Counted from the first letter of the stretch, positions 19,501 to 27,133 are shown. The stretch: DNA of 64,000 bases from Gallibacterium melopsittaci (GCF_042433085.1 NZ_JBHLWA010000004.1:99456-163455); one strand, 5' to 3'. A program made the numbers and translations. The notes: generated by a model not told the origin, from the letters alone.

Positions 19501-22452
19501 GGTAGTTTGTGTTGTGATGTTTAGGGCAGCATTAAGTGAGACCAATTTTCCAGCTTGGTTGTTTAGGGACTGAGTGTTAATTTGTCCCGTTTGAGCAAAT
19601 AACATTTCCCCAACGGTATTTTGTAGATCTTCAGTGTGTAATGTTGCTGTATTAAAGGCAGTAATTCGCCCAGATTGATTATCGAAATGCTTTGTTTCTA
19701 CTATTAGATCAGTGGCAATAATACCTTTAATAGGCTGTGTGAGGGTATTGCGATTATCTATTGTTTGTTGAGCATGAATATCGGCTGTTTTTGCAAGGAG
19801 AAGCCCTTGTTTATTGTCCAATATGTTTGTTTGTAAAGTGAGCGTTCCATTTTGTACGGCAAGCGTGCCTGCCGTATTGTTCAGTTCAGATTGATGGGTG
19901 TTAAGTGTAAGAACATCCCCTAAGCTGGCAATCGTCCCTTGTTGATTTTGAATGCCTTGTTGTACATCAATAAATACCTTTTGTTGTGCGAGTAGCGTGC
20001 TGTTTTGATTCGCAAATGTATCTGCCGTGAGAGAAAGTTGTTTAGCAACAATATTACTTTGTTGGTTTGATACTAATGTATTTGCGACAAGGCGAAGATC
20101 GTTGGCTGAAAGTAAGCCTGCTTGCTGGGATAAATCTGTTACCTTAAGATGAAGTTGATTGCTACTTTGCAATATACCGTTATGGTTGGTAAAGGTCGTG
20201 GCGGTGATTGCCCCTTGATCCTGAGAGAAAATATTGCCTTGATTATTGTTGATTTCCTTGCTCTTTATCGTTAGTGTGCTTTCCGCCAAAATCTTACCTT
20301 TTTCATTATTAAGCGTTTGACTATTCAGTGATAAATGCTGTTGTGATGAAATGCTGCCTTGTTGATTATTAATGGTATGAGTGTCAAGTTGTTGCTGACG
20401 ATGACTTACTATCCGTCCTTGTTGGTTAAATAACTGACCTGATGTAATTGTTAAGGTATCTAATGCGATGATACCTTTTTCTGGTGTCGTGGTAAGTGTT
20501 TGTTGATTAGATAATCTTTGCCCTTGGGTATTGATAGTGATGCGTTGGTTAGATTGAATTAACCCTTTATCATTGATTAGTTCACCTGAAACAATGGAAA
20601 GTGACTGATGAGATAAGAGTGTCCCTGCTGTTGTATCCAGTTTACCTTTACCTATGTCTAAGTTTAACAGACCATTCGTTAATAAACGCCCTTGTCGATT
20701 ATCTAATCCTTCCGCATTAATGAAAAAATCCCCTTGTGTTTTAAATGTTCCACCTTGATTGTATAGGGTATCAGCGACATCAAGACGAAAATCTTCCTTT
20801 CCTAGTTGTTCCCACACTGCGTGTTGGGTATTTAACGAATGTTGTGTTGTCGTTATCTTTTTTGCAGTCAAAGAACTTGCTTGGGTTGACAATAAACGTG
20901 GTGTGTTTAACGTTAAATCTTGTTGTGCAACAAAATTCGCTTGGTTCGCGTGAATGTTGCCTTGTGTGGCATTGATATTGATTGTGTATGCCTCTGTATG
21001 GCTGTGATCGAAATTGGTTGTTGTACTATTTACCTGAATTTTCCCTGAAGCAATATTTTTTCCCTGTAAACTCGTTTTACCTGTGGTCGTGATAAGGAGG
21101 GTTTTACCTTGTGCAGAATAAGGTTCAAGTGTGCGTTTTTCTTCTGTTGGTGATTCTTGAGTATCAGCACCTGCTACGATAAGGGAAGAGGTTGAGGCAG
21201 AAACTGTTGGGGCTTGATAAGTGATATTGCCTTTTGCAATAGATTCTCCATGTTGGCGAATATCTTGTTGAGCAACCTGATGGATATTGCCTTTTCGGGC
21301 AACAATGGAACCATCTTGCTGAATATCTGAGGCGGTGTGTAAAGTAATATCCTTTTGCAGATTGACAATCTTACCGTGATTTTCAATGCCATTTTTGGAT
21401 GTTAGGTTGATAGCCATAGGAGCTAAGATTTTCCCTGTATTCACAATCCGTCCTTGACTATCTATTTTCACTTCACCCGCTGCTGCACCAATATGTCCTG
21501 CATTACGAACGCCTAAGCCATTTTCGGTACCAATCAGATGAATTTGATTGGCATACATTCCACCTAATTTGGCGACATCGACGGCATAACCAACAGGTTG
21601 GCTCGCTTCGCCAGCACGAATCACTTGGATAGTGTCATTGTTGGCAGAAACCTGATTTTGTCCCGTTGTTACCTTGAGATTATTCGCCCAAATACCCGCA
21701 TTGACTTTGACTTCTTTCGCAATAATATCGGTGTAATCTTGACGGCTGCTATCGAATCCACGACCTGAAACGGTGACGGCACCTTTCTCAACACGATAAC
21801 CTTTCACTTGCCCATTTTCAATTTGGACTTCGCCAGTGGTAAAGGTACTGCGTCCTGCATTAATAATGCCGCAACCTTCGCAATGAATCCCACTTGGATT
21901 GGCGATAATCACGTCTGCCTTACCGCCAGCGACTTTAATATAGCCTTTTAATTGACTTGGTTTAGTGGCATTGACCTCATTTAAAATGACTTTAGCTTCG
22001 CCACCGACTAAATACGGGTTTGCCTGTACCCAGCCACCTTGTTCTGTTTGGACATTTTTACGGCTGTTATTGAGAATCGCCCCTTTTGGTGCCACATCAA
22101 ACTGTTGGTATTTGTTATGTGATAACCCTTTGTCATTTGGTGTTTGAATATTAACTTGTGGCAAGCCATTCGCCGTTTGTAAAACGATCGGTTGTTGGTT
22201 TTTCGGTGCAGTGCTATCAGCTAGGATTTGTAATTCGTCAGCTTGTGCAGAGGCAAGATAGAAAAAGCCTAACAGTGAATATAAGCCGACAGTTAAAGGT
22301 TTTAATCGCCAGTGAGGACGTTGACTAAGCGAAGTGGAATGACAATGTTGACCTTCATGTTTGGCTTTCCCTTCGCGCATTGCAATTTCAGAAACCACGA
22401 CGAAACGTTGTAAGGTTTTACTAAAGATAATGCGATAAAGATGTTTATTCAT
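13534..22452 (-). CDS. Filamentous haemagglutinin-like two-partner secretion exoprotein (FhaB/CdiA type)
   Basis: A 2972-residue TpsA exoprotein, translocated by the FhaC-like partner encoded just upstream. Residues 1-71 form an extended signal peptide (ESPR, MNKHLYRIIFSKTLQRFVVV, then a hydrophobic core ending AQA before DEL). The TPS domain spans about 72-325 with NPYL (145-148) and NPSGI (185-189) and a CEGC pair (191/194). About 340-1350 is a long beta-helix of roughly 20-residue units with recurring NNQQG. A less repetitive part follows, including DYVENSTETT and the TDMIWFVNKEVSLADG block seen in large haemagglutinins, then haemagglutinin repeats up to about 2450. The last ~230 residues carry FDKEKVLKELNIQ, a helical region, and an unrecognised tail (2787-2972) with ESYAGTHDLLGG (2904-2915). 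No VENN motif was found. The whole frame is open. Confidence 0.93.
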   Translation of the reverse strand: MNKHLYRIIFSKTLQRFVVVSEIAMREGKAKHEGQHCHSTSLSQRPHWRLKPLTVGLYSLLGFFYLASAQADELQILADSTAPKNQQPIVLQTANGLPQVNIQTPNDKGLSHNKYQQFDVAPKGAILNNSRKNVQTEQGGWVQANPYLVGGEAKVILNEVNATKPSQLKGYIKVAGGKADVIIANPSGIHCEGCGIINAGRSTFTTGEVQIENGQVKGYRVEKGAVTVSGRGFDSSRQDYTDIIAKEVKVNAGIWANNLKVTTGQNQVSANNDTIQVIRAGEASQPVGYAVDVAKLGGMYANQIHLIGTENGLGVRNAGHIGAAAGEVKIDSQGRIVNTGKILAPMAINLTSKNGIENHGKIVNLQKDITLHTASDIQQDGSIVARKGNIHQVAQQDIRQHGESIAKGNITYQAPTVSASTSSLIVAGADTQESPTEEKRTLEPYSAQGKTLLITTTGKTSLQGKNIASGKIQVNSTTTNFDHSHTEAYTININATQGNIHANQANFVAQQDLTLNTPRLLSTQASSLTAKKITTTQHSLNTQHAVWEQLGKEDFRLDVADTLYNQGGTFKTQGDFFINAEGLDNRQGRLLTNGLLNLDIGKGKLDTTAGTLLSHQSLSIVSGELINDKGLIQSNQRITINTQGQRLSNQQTLTTTPEKGIIALDTLTITSGQLFNQQGRIVSHRQQQLDTHTINNQQGSISSQQHLSLNSQTLNNEKGKILAESTLTIKSKEINNNQGNIFSQDQGAITATTFTNHNGILQSSNQLHLKVTDLSQQAGLLSANDLRLVANTLVSNQQSNIVAKQLSLTADTFANQNSTLLAQQKVFIDVQQGIQNQQGTIASLGDVLTLNTHQSELNNTAGTLAVQNGTLTLQTNILDNKQGLLLAKTADIHAQQTIDNRNTLTQPIKGIIATDLIVETKHFDNQSGRITAFNTATLHTEDLQNTVGEMLFAQTGQINTQSLNNQAGKLVSLNAALNITTQTTLNNQQGLLNAADQVNLTTFGLSNQQGKLYAGNALTMAIQTDIHNQQGIIQSDGAMVLTATTLQNQTGTIKAKSQGNITAQTIHNAALPNHQSLIIGDLLTLTTQTLNNNGTKATSYIPTQGIQGRDIILNAQALNNQQGGIYSTHTLSITANDMLDNQQGELLALDSITLQHRGNLMVNNQAGLIQGNNAIQLAAKRLIDEGNIKAGKDLTLTLQDDFTLNNAFVVGQNLTLTTAGNFTNNVAQNINHHLMISAANIINQPTAELSAQNTHLISRTLTNRGLIDGRTTTIKSNTITNIGTGRIYGDHLALQASHLSNLEENHSAATIGARTRLDFGVDRLLNRYGSTIISLGSIHFGKTLDAQQHATGQANIVQNHNAVIEALGQITFNVNSIENLHQFVKMEIQETSRTPIFEYGFANEAPRYSKNTPGLTKVKRDDKGSFNKKVENLYALRLPDGRESESWREYNYIRTINESMLLSSPYAEAKILSGDKINVYQSHIKNYDSKMIAHTGIEFHQGTSIDNHATQGVIITTDKGKLTSFYNGRACAKKILGKCIDYYRTTKSNTVAYQDEKQQTKTFDLWDYVENSTETTVLSNTITQPTAVKNVHLSTIAITDGEITNHLTETALPKLNSQQIAITPEMDNALKNQIVTSGEVVRPLALPLVKTHLTTIQLPTASLYQINPEAPHGYLIETDPKFIDRNQWIGGDYMFNALRADPQHMLKRLGDGFYEQRLINEQINQLTGQRYLPGYTNDLEQYKALMDNGVKYAKQFNFSIGVGLTAQQMSELTTDMIWFVNKEVSLADGRKLTVLVPQVYLIARHSDVTTQGGLISANTIIGQTDNLENSGVIAGRDLTQLDTTQLKNRGVILGQSVNLSAKQQLVNLGGRIEAVERLLLSAGKQLEVSSTLTQSESDQGRFAHQTQDQLGVVKVTGKNGTLALYSDGNLTIKAAQIASQGTLTAIAGEALAINTHQVSNKEHYHADANNYYRLDQQGEEGSTLTAKENITIIGKQQAELRQATIQSTQGNIFIGSQGDITLTTGQHQEQINSSRKEVSSGLFNKITTLKKHTHETTEQKGSQLDGQQITLVSEQGDLRVTGSTIVADKNVNLQAQDIEITAAKNTRKEHDFYAEKKSGVMSSGISITLGTRKEATDTTNRQQIAQGSQIGSLQGDIQLIAHENYRQQGSRVTVGNGDVTIVAKKIDITAVEDKATTDHQHSFKQSGLTLGVNIPVVQAAQQVQQTIKTVKQVGDAKDNRINALTAINAAFDLANTADVVGNVADTLANQGIQGLTQNIGISIGYGKQKNEQTVHTETTTARPSKVNATGNVMLHTTADKDTSHIVVKGSEIVGQQGTTLATTGDLIIEAQQQTHQEQSHNQSSGWNAGVAINYSSNGVAFGITAGGNSGKGYGNGDETIWENSLIGNQHSQTTLISGKDLTIQGGQVIGQGVSVQANNLTITSLQDTTTYQGKHKQTSTQATVGYGASLSGNYTQSKLNADYASVNQQSGIFANDEGFNVHVHQHTDLQGGLVTSTELAEQQGKNRFITGTLNAEDIQNHSNYKGSAFGIGGSIAMNFASSLTEKGQAQSHKQATNKQEQPLYIDSQGNETTASHTEQGQANQRKLATGLSSLTGSTSVGIGSDKSTQTAITKAGIGTNHIVINDPDTQQEKTGLSIEQIKENVKTTLTTENAKKNNGSLVNHFDKEKVLKELNIQVKVTQDFRKNAFKTIDNYVLPKQAELRKQIKQAQTEEEKTELYKEIYKLQYQKRLLETVVGLVSGSPDLAITQGTLQLAATKMREETLANSRKFKGIIDAKTGQILRNDSYDSGYFDGIKLGGVRIDLNIICNSGMGTCTQNSDGSVTFDGNKNTTILDAIDPNQNKNAKNLYGPTGGFQSIHGGWYFSGKPLFIYNIGDISDNLVESYAGTHDLLGGQIWGWYDQQGNTSEKNFIQDISSNITTAIGIPVATPFAMADLMSSDFVETLFKLGGN
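13539..13551 (-). promoter_or_regulatory. Strong ribosome site inside the end of the haemagglutinin gene
   Basis: On the minus strand the final exoprotein codons (Leu-Gly-Gly-Asn-stop) read TTAGGAGGTAATTAA; GGAGGT lies eight bases before the ATG of the downstream lipoprotein (13531). This is the strongest Shine-Dalgarno match in the locus and implies translational coupling. Confidence 0.8.
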
Positions 22453-22474
22453 AATTTATTCCCCAACGCTTCGC

Positions 22475-24238
22475 TTAGAATTGATAACTTAAGTTGAACC
22501 CAGTCGTGACGTGCGAGGTACGAAAACCCTCAGGTTTGTGTAGTGGTATGCCGACAAAATAGTCATAAGTAAGCCCCCATAAAGTGCCACGTAAACCAAT
22601 CGCCCCACCCATTAAATTTTTACCCAGTAATTCCTTAGTATAGTTGCCACTGACATGACCACCGTCTAATGCGAGATAAAGCTCATGTCCTTTATTGGCG
22701 ATATTCCAGCCTAATTCATTACGCCATACCCAACCTCGTTCACCAGTCAATGTAAGTTCACCATCAAACCCACGCACGGTATAACGCCCACCGATACTAA
22801 ACATATCTTGTAAAATCAGTGGACTTTTATTCCATTGAGCTTGCCATGATGTGTTGAACTGGAAAGGCTGTTGTCCAAGCGTAAATGGCTGTTTAACACT
22901 CAAAGACGCGGTGATAATGGTTGGTCGAGATGTTCCTTCACCAAATTGTTCTTCTGGTGCAGGTAGAGAATGATAGGCACCCGTGCCCTGTTTATAATTG
23001 AAATTGATGTCTAAGGTCGCACTGCCGAAATACTCGCGGTGTGATAACCCCGCTGTCCATCCAGCCATACGGCGACGTTGAATGTCAATTTCTGCGTTAT
23101 CTACAAAGTTATGGCTTTCTCGATGCCAAATGCCTACGTTGAGGGTAGTTTTTCTCGCATTGCTGCGATACAACACCCGTGAAAGACCAATATTGGTGGT
23201 TTCACTGCGTCCTGCATATTCATAATTAGTAAAGGCACCGAAAACGGTTTGATGATAACGATTTTGGGTAGAAGAGAAGTGTAATAACCACGCTTTCCAA
23301 GGAATAGCATAATATAAACTGGTGCTACGACTACCATGTCTGCCAGGATCATCACTGCCACGCGAGATACTTTGTGTGAATGAGCCATAGAAAATATCAT
23401 TCAGTGAAAGGAGATTCTCAATGGATACAGTTGCCCCTGCTTGAAGACGACCAGTAGCTTTGCTACCACTATCATCTAAAGACAAGGCTAAGCGATAAGG
23501 AAAGGCTTGTTTAAAATCAATCTGTAAATCACTTTCACCTGGCAATGCTTGGGTATCTTCGGTGGGTACAATCTGAATGTTGGAATCCACATGCGGTGGA
23601 CGTTTTAAATTTTCTAACCCTTGTTCAATGTCCCGAATATTCAATAAATCGCCTTGCCCTAATGGTAAGGCAAACCAAACTGTGCCTTTATGGGCTTTTA
23701 ACGTTTCACTATGGTCACGTAACAGAATATGACGCACTTTGCCTGGTATCACGGTTAAGACTAAACGACCTTGGCGTAAATCTTGCGGTTGTGCTAAGAC
23801 ACGTGTAGTGACAAAGCCTTTTTCAATAATTGCATTTTGCACACGTTTAATGATTTCGCTAATACCTTGCCCACCTAAACAGTGCGGTAACGTGAAATCT
23901 TTAGGTGCATATACTGCCCGTAATGCCCAAGCAAAATCGGTGCGTAAATCCTTAGTAGTGAGAGTATCAATAGAGGTTTTATCTGGTGAAAATTCGGTTA
24001 AATAAATATGAGAAATAGGGAAACAAGGTGATTCTACTGGAAAGGCTTGTGGTGTTTCGCCTGTTGTCGTAACGTGAACCTCACGATGTTGCATAAAGGT
24101 TTGTTGACGAGCTTTTTGTTGTTCTTGCTGACGTTGTTGCTGTTGTACATCTCGTTGTTGATCTTGAATAGAAATAGCCCAAGCTGGAGTAGAGCTGATC
24201 ATTGCACAAATGATTCCAAGGCGTATTGGTGGCAACAT
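22475..24238 (-). CDS. ShlB/FhaC/HecB-type outer-membrane two-partner transporter
   Basis: A 587-residue TpsB transporter that exports the adjacent haemagglutinin-like protein through the outer membrane. A short signal peptide ends ...STPAWA (about residue 21), followed by a Gln/Arg-rich N-terminal stretch (plug helix and linker), two POTRA domains (about 70-210, e.g. GFVTTRVLAQPQDLRQGRL and VIPGKVRHILL) and a 16-strand barrel. The conserved loop 6 motif VRGFDG is present in RYTVRGFDGELTL, and the C-terminus ends in Phe (NLSYQF), as expected for BAM insertion. The exoprotein gene starts 22 bp downstream with a GGGGA ribosome site. The ribosome site of this gene itself lies within a hairpin (24243-24273). 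Confidence 0.95.
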   Translation of the reverse strand: MLPPIRLGIICAMISSTPAWAISIQDQQRDVQQQQRQQEQQKARQQTFMQHREVHVTTTGETPQAFPVESPCFPISHIYLTEFSPDKTSIDTLTTKDLRTDFAWALRAVYAPKDFTLPHCLGGQGISEIIKRVQNAIIEKGFVTTRVLAQPQDLRQGRLVLTVIPGKVRHILLRDHSETLKAHKGTVWFALPLGQGDLLNIRDIEQGLENLKRPPHVDSNIQIVPTEDTQALPGESDLQIDFKQAFPYRLALSLDDSGSKATGRLQAGATVSIENLLSLNDIFYGSFTQSISRGSDDPGRHGSRSTSLYYAIPWKAWLLHFSSTQNRYHQTVFGAFTNYEYAGRSETTNIGLSRVLYRSNARKTTLNVGIWHRESHNFVDNAEIDIQRRRMAGWTAGLSHREYFGSATLDINFNYKQGTGAYHSLPAPEEQFGEGTSRPTIITASLSVKQPFTLGQQPFQFNTSWQAQWNKSPLILQDMFSIGGRYTVRGFDGELTLTGERGWVWRNELGWNIANKGHELYLALDGGHVSGNYTKELLGKNLMGGAIGLRGTLWGLTYDYFVGIPLHKPEGFRTSHVTTGFNLSYQF

Positions 24239-24242
24239 AAAA

Positions 24243-24273
24243 CCCCACTTAGTTGATGAAATAGGAAGTGGGG
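24243..24273 (-). promoter_or_regulatory. Hairpin overlapping the ribosome site of the TpsB gene
   Basis: CCCCACTT (24243-24250 on plus) pairs perfectly with AAGTGGGG (24266-24273). In the minus-strand transcript the second arm, AAGTGGGG, is followed by TTTT and then the ATG at 24238, so the only purine-rich ribosome site (GTGGGG) is sequestered in the stem. The stem plus four U also resembles a weak terminator. Either way, it could limit expression of the secretion locus. Confidence 0.55.
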
Positions 24274-24429
24274 TGATTGTAGAAAATGCGAGTTAGGAAC
24301 GAAGCGTTGTTGAATTAAAATGTGAACTACATAGAAGAATTAAAAATATTATTTATGTTCTAGTTTGTTGACAAAGTCATCTTAATTTAATTTTTAGTTT
24401 ATTTTTCACCTAAATTGATATTTAAGTTT
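24274..24429. other. Gene-free upstream region of the secretion locus
   Basis: Very AT-rich, with no open frame of note on either strand. It must hold the promoter for the minus-strand secretion genes, but no convincing -35/-10 pair could be chosen. A TTGACA at 24368-24373 faces the wrong way and has no matching -10. Confidence 0.5.
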
Positions 24430-24668
24430 CGCCCTAAAGGGCGACTTCCTTTTCTTTGTGCGTGCAAAGAAAAGGAAGCAAAAGACAAAAAGCCTTGCTT
24501 TTTGAGCGTTGCTTGCAGCGACCCGAAGGGTGAGCAAGTGAGCTGAGCGAACTTGCGAATAATGCACGCCCTAGCTCCTTGCTATTCCTCATTCCGTCAA
24601 GATTTTCCGAGCGGCAAAAAACTGATATTTTTCTGCGAAAAATTAGACATTTTTTGCCTGAAAATCTT
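24430..24668. repeat. G+C-richer chain of inverted repeats, probable dispersed repeat element
   Basis: A cluster of hairpins stands out from the AT-rich surroundings. Visible stems: CGCCCT/AGGGCG (24430-24443); a perfect 14-bp stem CTTCCTTTTCTTTG (24445-24458) with CAAAGAAAAGGAAG (24465-24478), loop TGCGTG; CAAAAAGC/GCTTTTTG (24486-24504); CCC-GAA-GGG (24522-24530); GCAAGT/ACTTGC (24534-24556); and a long nested stem 24599-24668 built from AAGATTTTC/GAAAATCTT, GGCAAAAAA/TTTTTTGCC and ATTTTTC/GAAAAAT. No plausible protein is encoded. I recall similar text between genes in other Pasteurellaceae, but that is memory, not a search. The rest of the gap up to 24790 holds nothing else I can identify. 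Confidence 0.6.
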
Positions 24669-24790
24669 TCCTACATTCGGGCAAGTCACAAGGGAACCTA
24701 TTGAGCGTTTTTATAAAGATCTTTCTTAAAACTAGGTTTAAATACAGTCTGTGATAAATAATAATATTTATCTGTATATTCAAAAACAAC

Positions 24791-25618
24791 TTAGCAATGT
24801 TTTAACCATTCTCGGCTTGCGAGTAACTGCCCAATATTCGGCATCACATTTTCCCAAAGTAAAAAAGCATGAGCAGCTTGAGCAACTAACATCCCTAACC
24901 CATCGCTACATGCTGGAATGGCTAATTGACGGCAATGTTGAAGGAAAGGTGTTTCTCCGTTTGGAGTGTATTGCATATCGTAAGCACGTTGGCATTGTTG
25001 TAAAACAACATCAGAAACGGGGGCAACTTGTCCGTGTAAGCCGCTGGAAGTCGCATTAATCACTACATCAAATGATTGTTGTGGAATCTCGTCTAATGTG
25101 GTGGCTTGAATCTCACCATATGCGGAAAACTTTGTTGCTAAGGCTTGAGCTTTTTCTAAAGTGCGGTTCGCAAGGGTTATTTTTTGTTTTGCTTGCAATA
25201 ATGGATATAACACTCCCTTTGTCGCTCCGCCTGCACCAAGCAATAAAATGTGCTGATTTGGTGCTAACCAACCGAGTCGTTGTAAATCTGTTACTAAACC
25301 TGCTCCATCGGTATTGTCTGCATAAAGAGAACCATCTTCTAGACGTTTTAAAGTATTGCACGCTTGTGCTAATTGACAGCGTTCACTATGTTGATCAGCA
25401 AGTTGAAATGCACGTTCTTTAAATGGTGCAGTAATATTACAGCCATTGGCACCTTGTTGAAAAAATTGTGTTAATTGTTGCTCAAAGTCGTTTAAATCAC
25501 CTAATTTAGCCACATAAGTCAGTTGTTTGCTTGTTTGTTGAGCAAAAAGTTGATGAATTAAGGGGGATTTACTTTGTGCAATAGGATTTCCCCAAACAGC
25601 ATAATGATGTTGTTGCAT
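24791..25618 (-). CDS. aroE: AroE, NADP-dependent shikimate dehydrogenase
   Basis: A 275-residue enzyme (E. coli 272) converting 3-dehydroshikimate to shikimate in aromatic amino acid synthesis. The substrate site has GNPIAQSKSPLIH (10-22) and ITAPFKERAF with the catalytic Lys, then NTDGAGLVTDL with the catalytic Asp; the NADP loop is LLGAGGATKGVL and ANRTLEKA follows. It begins 8 bp after tsaC in the conserved yrdD-tsaC-aroE cluster. Confidence 0.96.
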   Translation of the reverse strand: MQQHHYAVWGNPIAQSKSPLIHQLFAQQTSKQLTYVAKLGDLNDFEQQLTQFFQQGANGCNITAPFKERAFQLADQHSERCQLAQACNTLKRLEDGSLYADNTDGAGLVTDLQRLGWLAPNQHILLLGAGGATKGVLYPLLQAKQKITLANRTLEKAQALATKFSAYGEIQATTLDEIPQQSFDVVINATSSGLHGQVAPVSDVVLQQCQRAYDMQYTPNGETPFLQHCRQLAIPACSDGLGMLVAQAAHAFLLWENVMPNIGQLLASREWLKHC

Positions 25619-25626
25619 AACTCTAT

Positions 25627-26190
25627 TTATCCTTGTCTAACAATTTGATTAGTAAAGAGATCTCTTATTTCAGAGGGATTTTTTGCCTTACCTACTTCAG
25701 CTTGTAATACAGGAAAATTTTTACCAAATTGGGTAAGAACTTCCTGATAATGGCGGCAAGGAGGTTGACCAGTTAAATTTGCACTCGTTGAGGTGATTGG
25801 CATATTTGCTTGTTGGCAAAGTGCAACCACTGCAGGATGTTGGCACAAGCGAACAGCGATACTATTAAATTTTCCAGTTAATAATGGTGAAACCGTTGTC
25901 TGTACTGGCACAATCCAAGTAGTCGGTCTTGCATAGACTTGTTGGATACGTTGTAAGTGTTCAGGAGATAATTGGTCAAACGCAATAATCTGCTGAAAAA
26001 AATCTAAAGTAGGTGCAATTAAAATTAAGCCTTTTTCTACTGGGCGTTGTTTTAGATCTAATAATTTTTGTATCGCTTGATCATTAAAAGGATTACACCC
26101 TAAACCAAAAACGGCTTCGGTGGGATAGGCAATGACATCACCTTGTAATAGAGAGGTGACAATATTTTCTAAGTTATTCATTTGATTCAT
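25627..26190 (-). CDS. tsaC: TsaC (RimN/YrdC), threonylcarbamoyl-AMP synthase
   Basis: A 187-residue YrdC-domain enzyme (E. coli TsaC 190) that makes threonylcarbamoyl-AMP from threonine, bicarbonate and ATP for t6A37 of tRNA. Family blocks: IAYPTEAVFGLGCNP, LDLKQRPVEKGLILIA, YARPTTWIVP and ITSTSANLTGQPP. Being short, it is the TsaC rather than the longer Sua5 form. Two in-frame starts exist (26190 and 26181); both overlap the end of yrdD, by 17 or 8 bp. Confidence 0.95.
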   Translation of the reverse strand: MNQMNNLENIVTSLLQGDVIAYPTEAVFGLGCNPFNDQAIQKLLDLKQRPVEKGLILIAPTLDFFQQIIAFDQLSPEHLQRIQQVYARPTTWIVPVQTTVSPLLTGKFNSIAVRLCQHPAVVALCQQANMPITSTSANLTGQPPCRHYQEVLTQFGKNFPVLQAEVGKAKNPSEIRDLFTNQIVRQG

Positions 26191-26728
26191 AAAAAATATG
26201 TTTACAACTTTTATTTAAACATTGATAACTAATTTGTTGATCGGTCACTTTTTTTTGATAAACCAATGGGAAATGGCATTGTGGACACGCTTTTTCAACT
26301 GGTTGTTGGGCAACATTAAAGCGACAATGTGGATAATGATCGCAAGCAAAAAAAACTTTACCTTTTGCACCACGTTTAGCCGTTAATTTTCCTTGCCGAC
26401 AAGCAGGACAAGTTACGGGGTGGTAATCATGCTTCTCTGGTTCGTTATTCACAATAAAATGGCATTGCGGATAGTTACTACAACCAATGAACATCCCAAA
26501 TTGTCCACGCCGTAAAACCAAAGAGTGGTTACATTCAGGACAATGTTCAGGTAGGACTTTAAGAATTTCGCCAAGCGTTTGTGAATGTAGTGGCTTGAGA
26601 TAATCACATACAGGATATTGACTACAACCTAGAAACAGCCCTTTTTTCCCTCGTTTTAACTGTAAAAAATGCCCACATTGCGGGCATTTTTCAACGGATT
26701 TTTGTGCTGTAAAAAGAGTATCACGCAT
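26174..26728 (-). CDS. yrdD: YrdD, topoisomerase-type four zinc ribbon protein
   Basis: A 184-residue protein made almost entirely of four zinc ribbons related to the C-terminal fingers of DNA topoisomerase I. Each has two cysteine pairs: CPQC...GCSQYPVC, CPEC...GCSNYPQC, CPAC...ACDHYPHC and CPQC...QCLNKSC. It is presumably a nucleic-acid-binding protein; no enzymatic part is present and the function is not established. It starts 3 bp after rraB and overlaps tsaC, matching the E. coli yrdD-tsaC-aroE arrangement. Confidence 0.92.
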   Translation of the reverse strand: MRDTLFTAQKSVEKCPQCGHFLQLKRGKKGLFLGCSQYPVCDYLKPLHSQTLGEILKVLPEHCPECNHSLVLRRGQFGMFIGCSNYPQCHFIVNNEPEKHDYHPVTCPACRQGKLTAKRGAKGKVFFACDHYPHCRFNVAQQPVEKACPQCHFPLVYQKKVTDQQISYQCLNKSCKHIFYESNE

Positions 26729-26731
26729 AAA

Positions 26732-27133
26732 TTAGTCTTCATCATCAAAAAATTCGCCGTCTTCACCATATTCATCTTCATCATCGTCAGGATCTTCAAA
26801 ATAGGTTCCCCAACCATCATAAGTCCCTTGATGTTTTTTAATTAAAGGGAGTAATTCCGTTTGTTGGGCATCAATTAATTCGGCTTTTAATTCAATTTCA
26901 CTAATAATATCAAAACAATAGACTTCAACACCATCTTCCGTTTCTAACTCTTCTGCTTCAGATACTTCATAGCCAAGTTTAAAGGCATCAAGAGCAATTT
27001 TTTCCAGCTTATCGAAATCATGATGAGAAATATGGTGTTCAATAATATATAACGCATCAGGATCACTGCCATCATTTAAAAGCTGATCAATAATTTCTCT
27101 GGTTTCTTGCTGTAGAGCGGTAAGTGCTGACAT
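26732..27133 (-). CDS. rraB: RraB, inhibitor of RNase E activity
   Basis: A 133-residue acidic protein (E. coli RraB 138). The N-terminal block TREIIDQLLNDGSDPDALY and the YDGWGTYFEDPDDD block near the C-terminus are characteristic; the last 25 residues are nearly all Asp/Glu. RraB binds RNase E and alters the set of cleaved mRNAs. It is the first gene of the minus cluster with yrdD-tsaC-aroE; there is no obvious metabolic link. Confidence 0.93.
   Translation of the reverse strand: MSALTALQQETREIIDQLLNDGSDPDALYIIEHHISHHDFDKLEKIALDAFKLGYEVSEAEELETEDGVEVYCFDIISEIELKAELIDAQQTELLPLIKKHQGTYDGWGTYFEDPDDDEDEYGEDGEFFDDED

Noticed and set aside
18900..20700. Repeated spacer-like pattern in DNA resembling a CRISPR array
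   Set aside because: The periodicity comes from degenerate protein repeats in one open frame; the DNA units are not identical and spacing varies.
24368..24373. TTGACA as a -35 element
   Set aside because: It reads on the plus strand, where no gene follows, and no -10 lies 16-18 bp downstream.
13154..24790. Secretion locus as a recently inserted mobile island
   Set aside because: No integrase, tRNA gene, direct repeats or IS at the borders; base composition is only mildly different. The hairpin element at 24430-24668 lies on one side only.
24751..25059. Plus-strand frame entering the end of aroE
   Set aside because: Most of it is antisense to conserved aroE sequence; no ribosome site and no recognisable domain.
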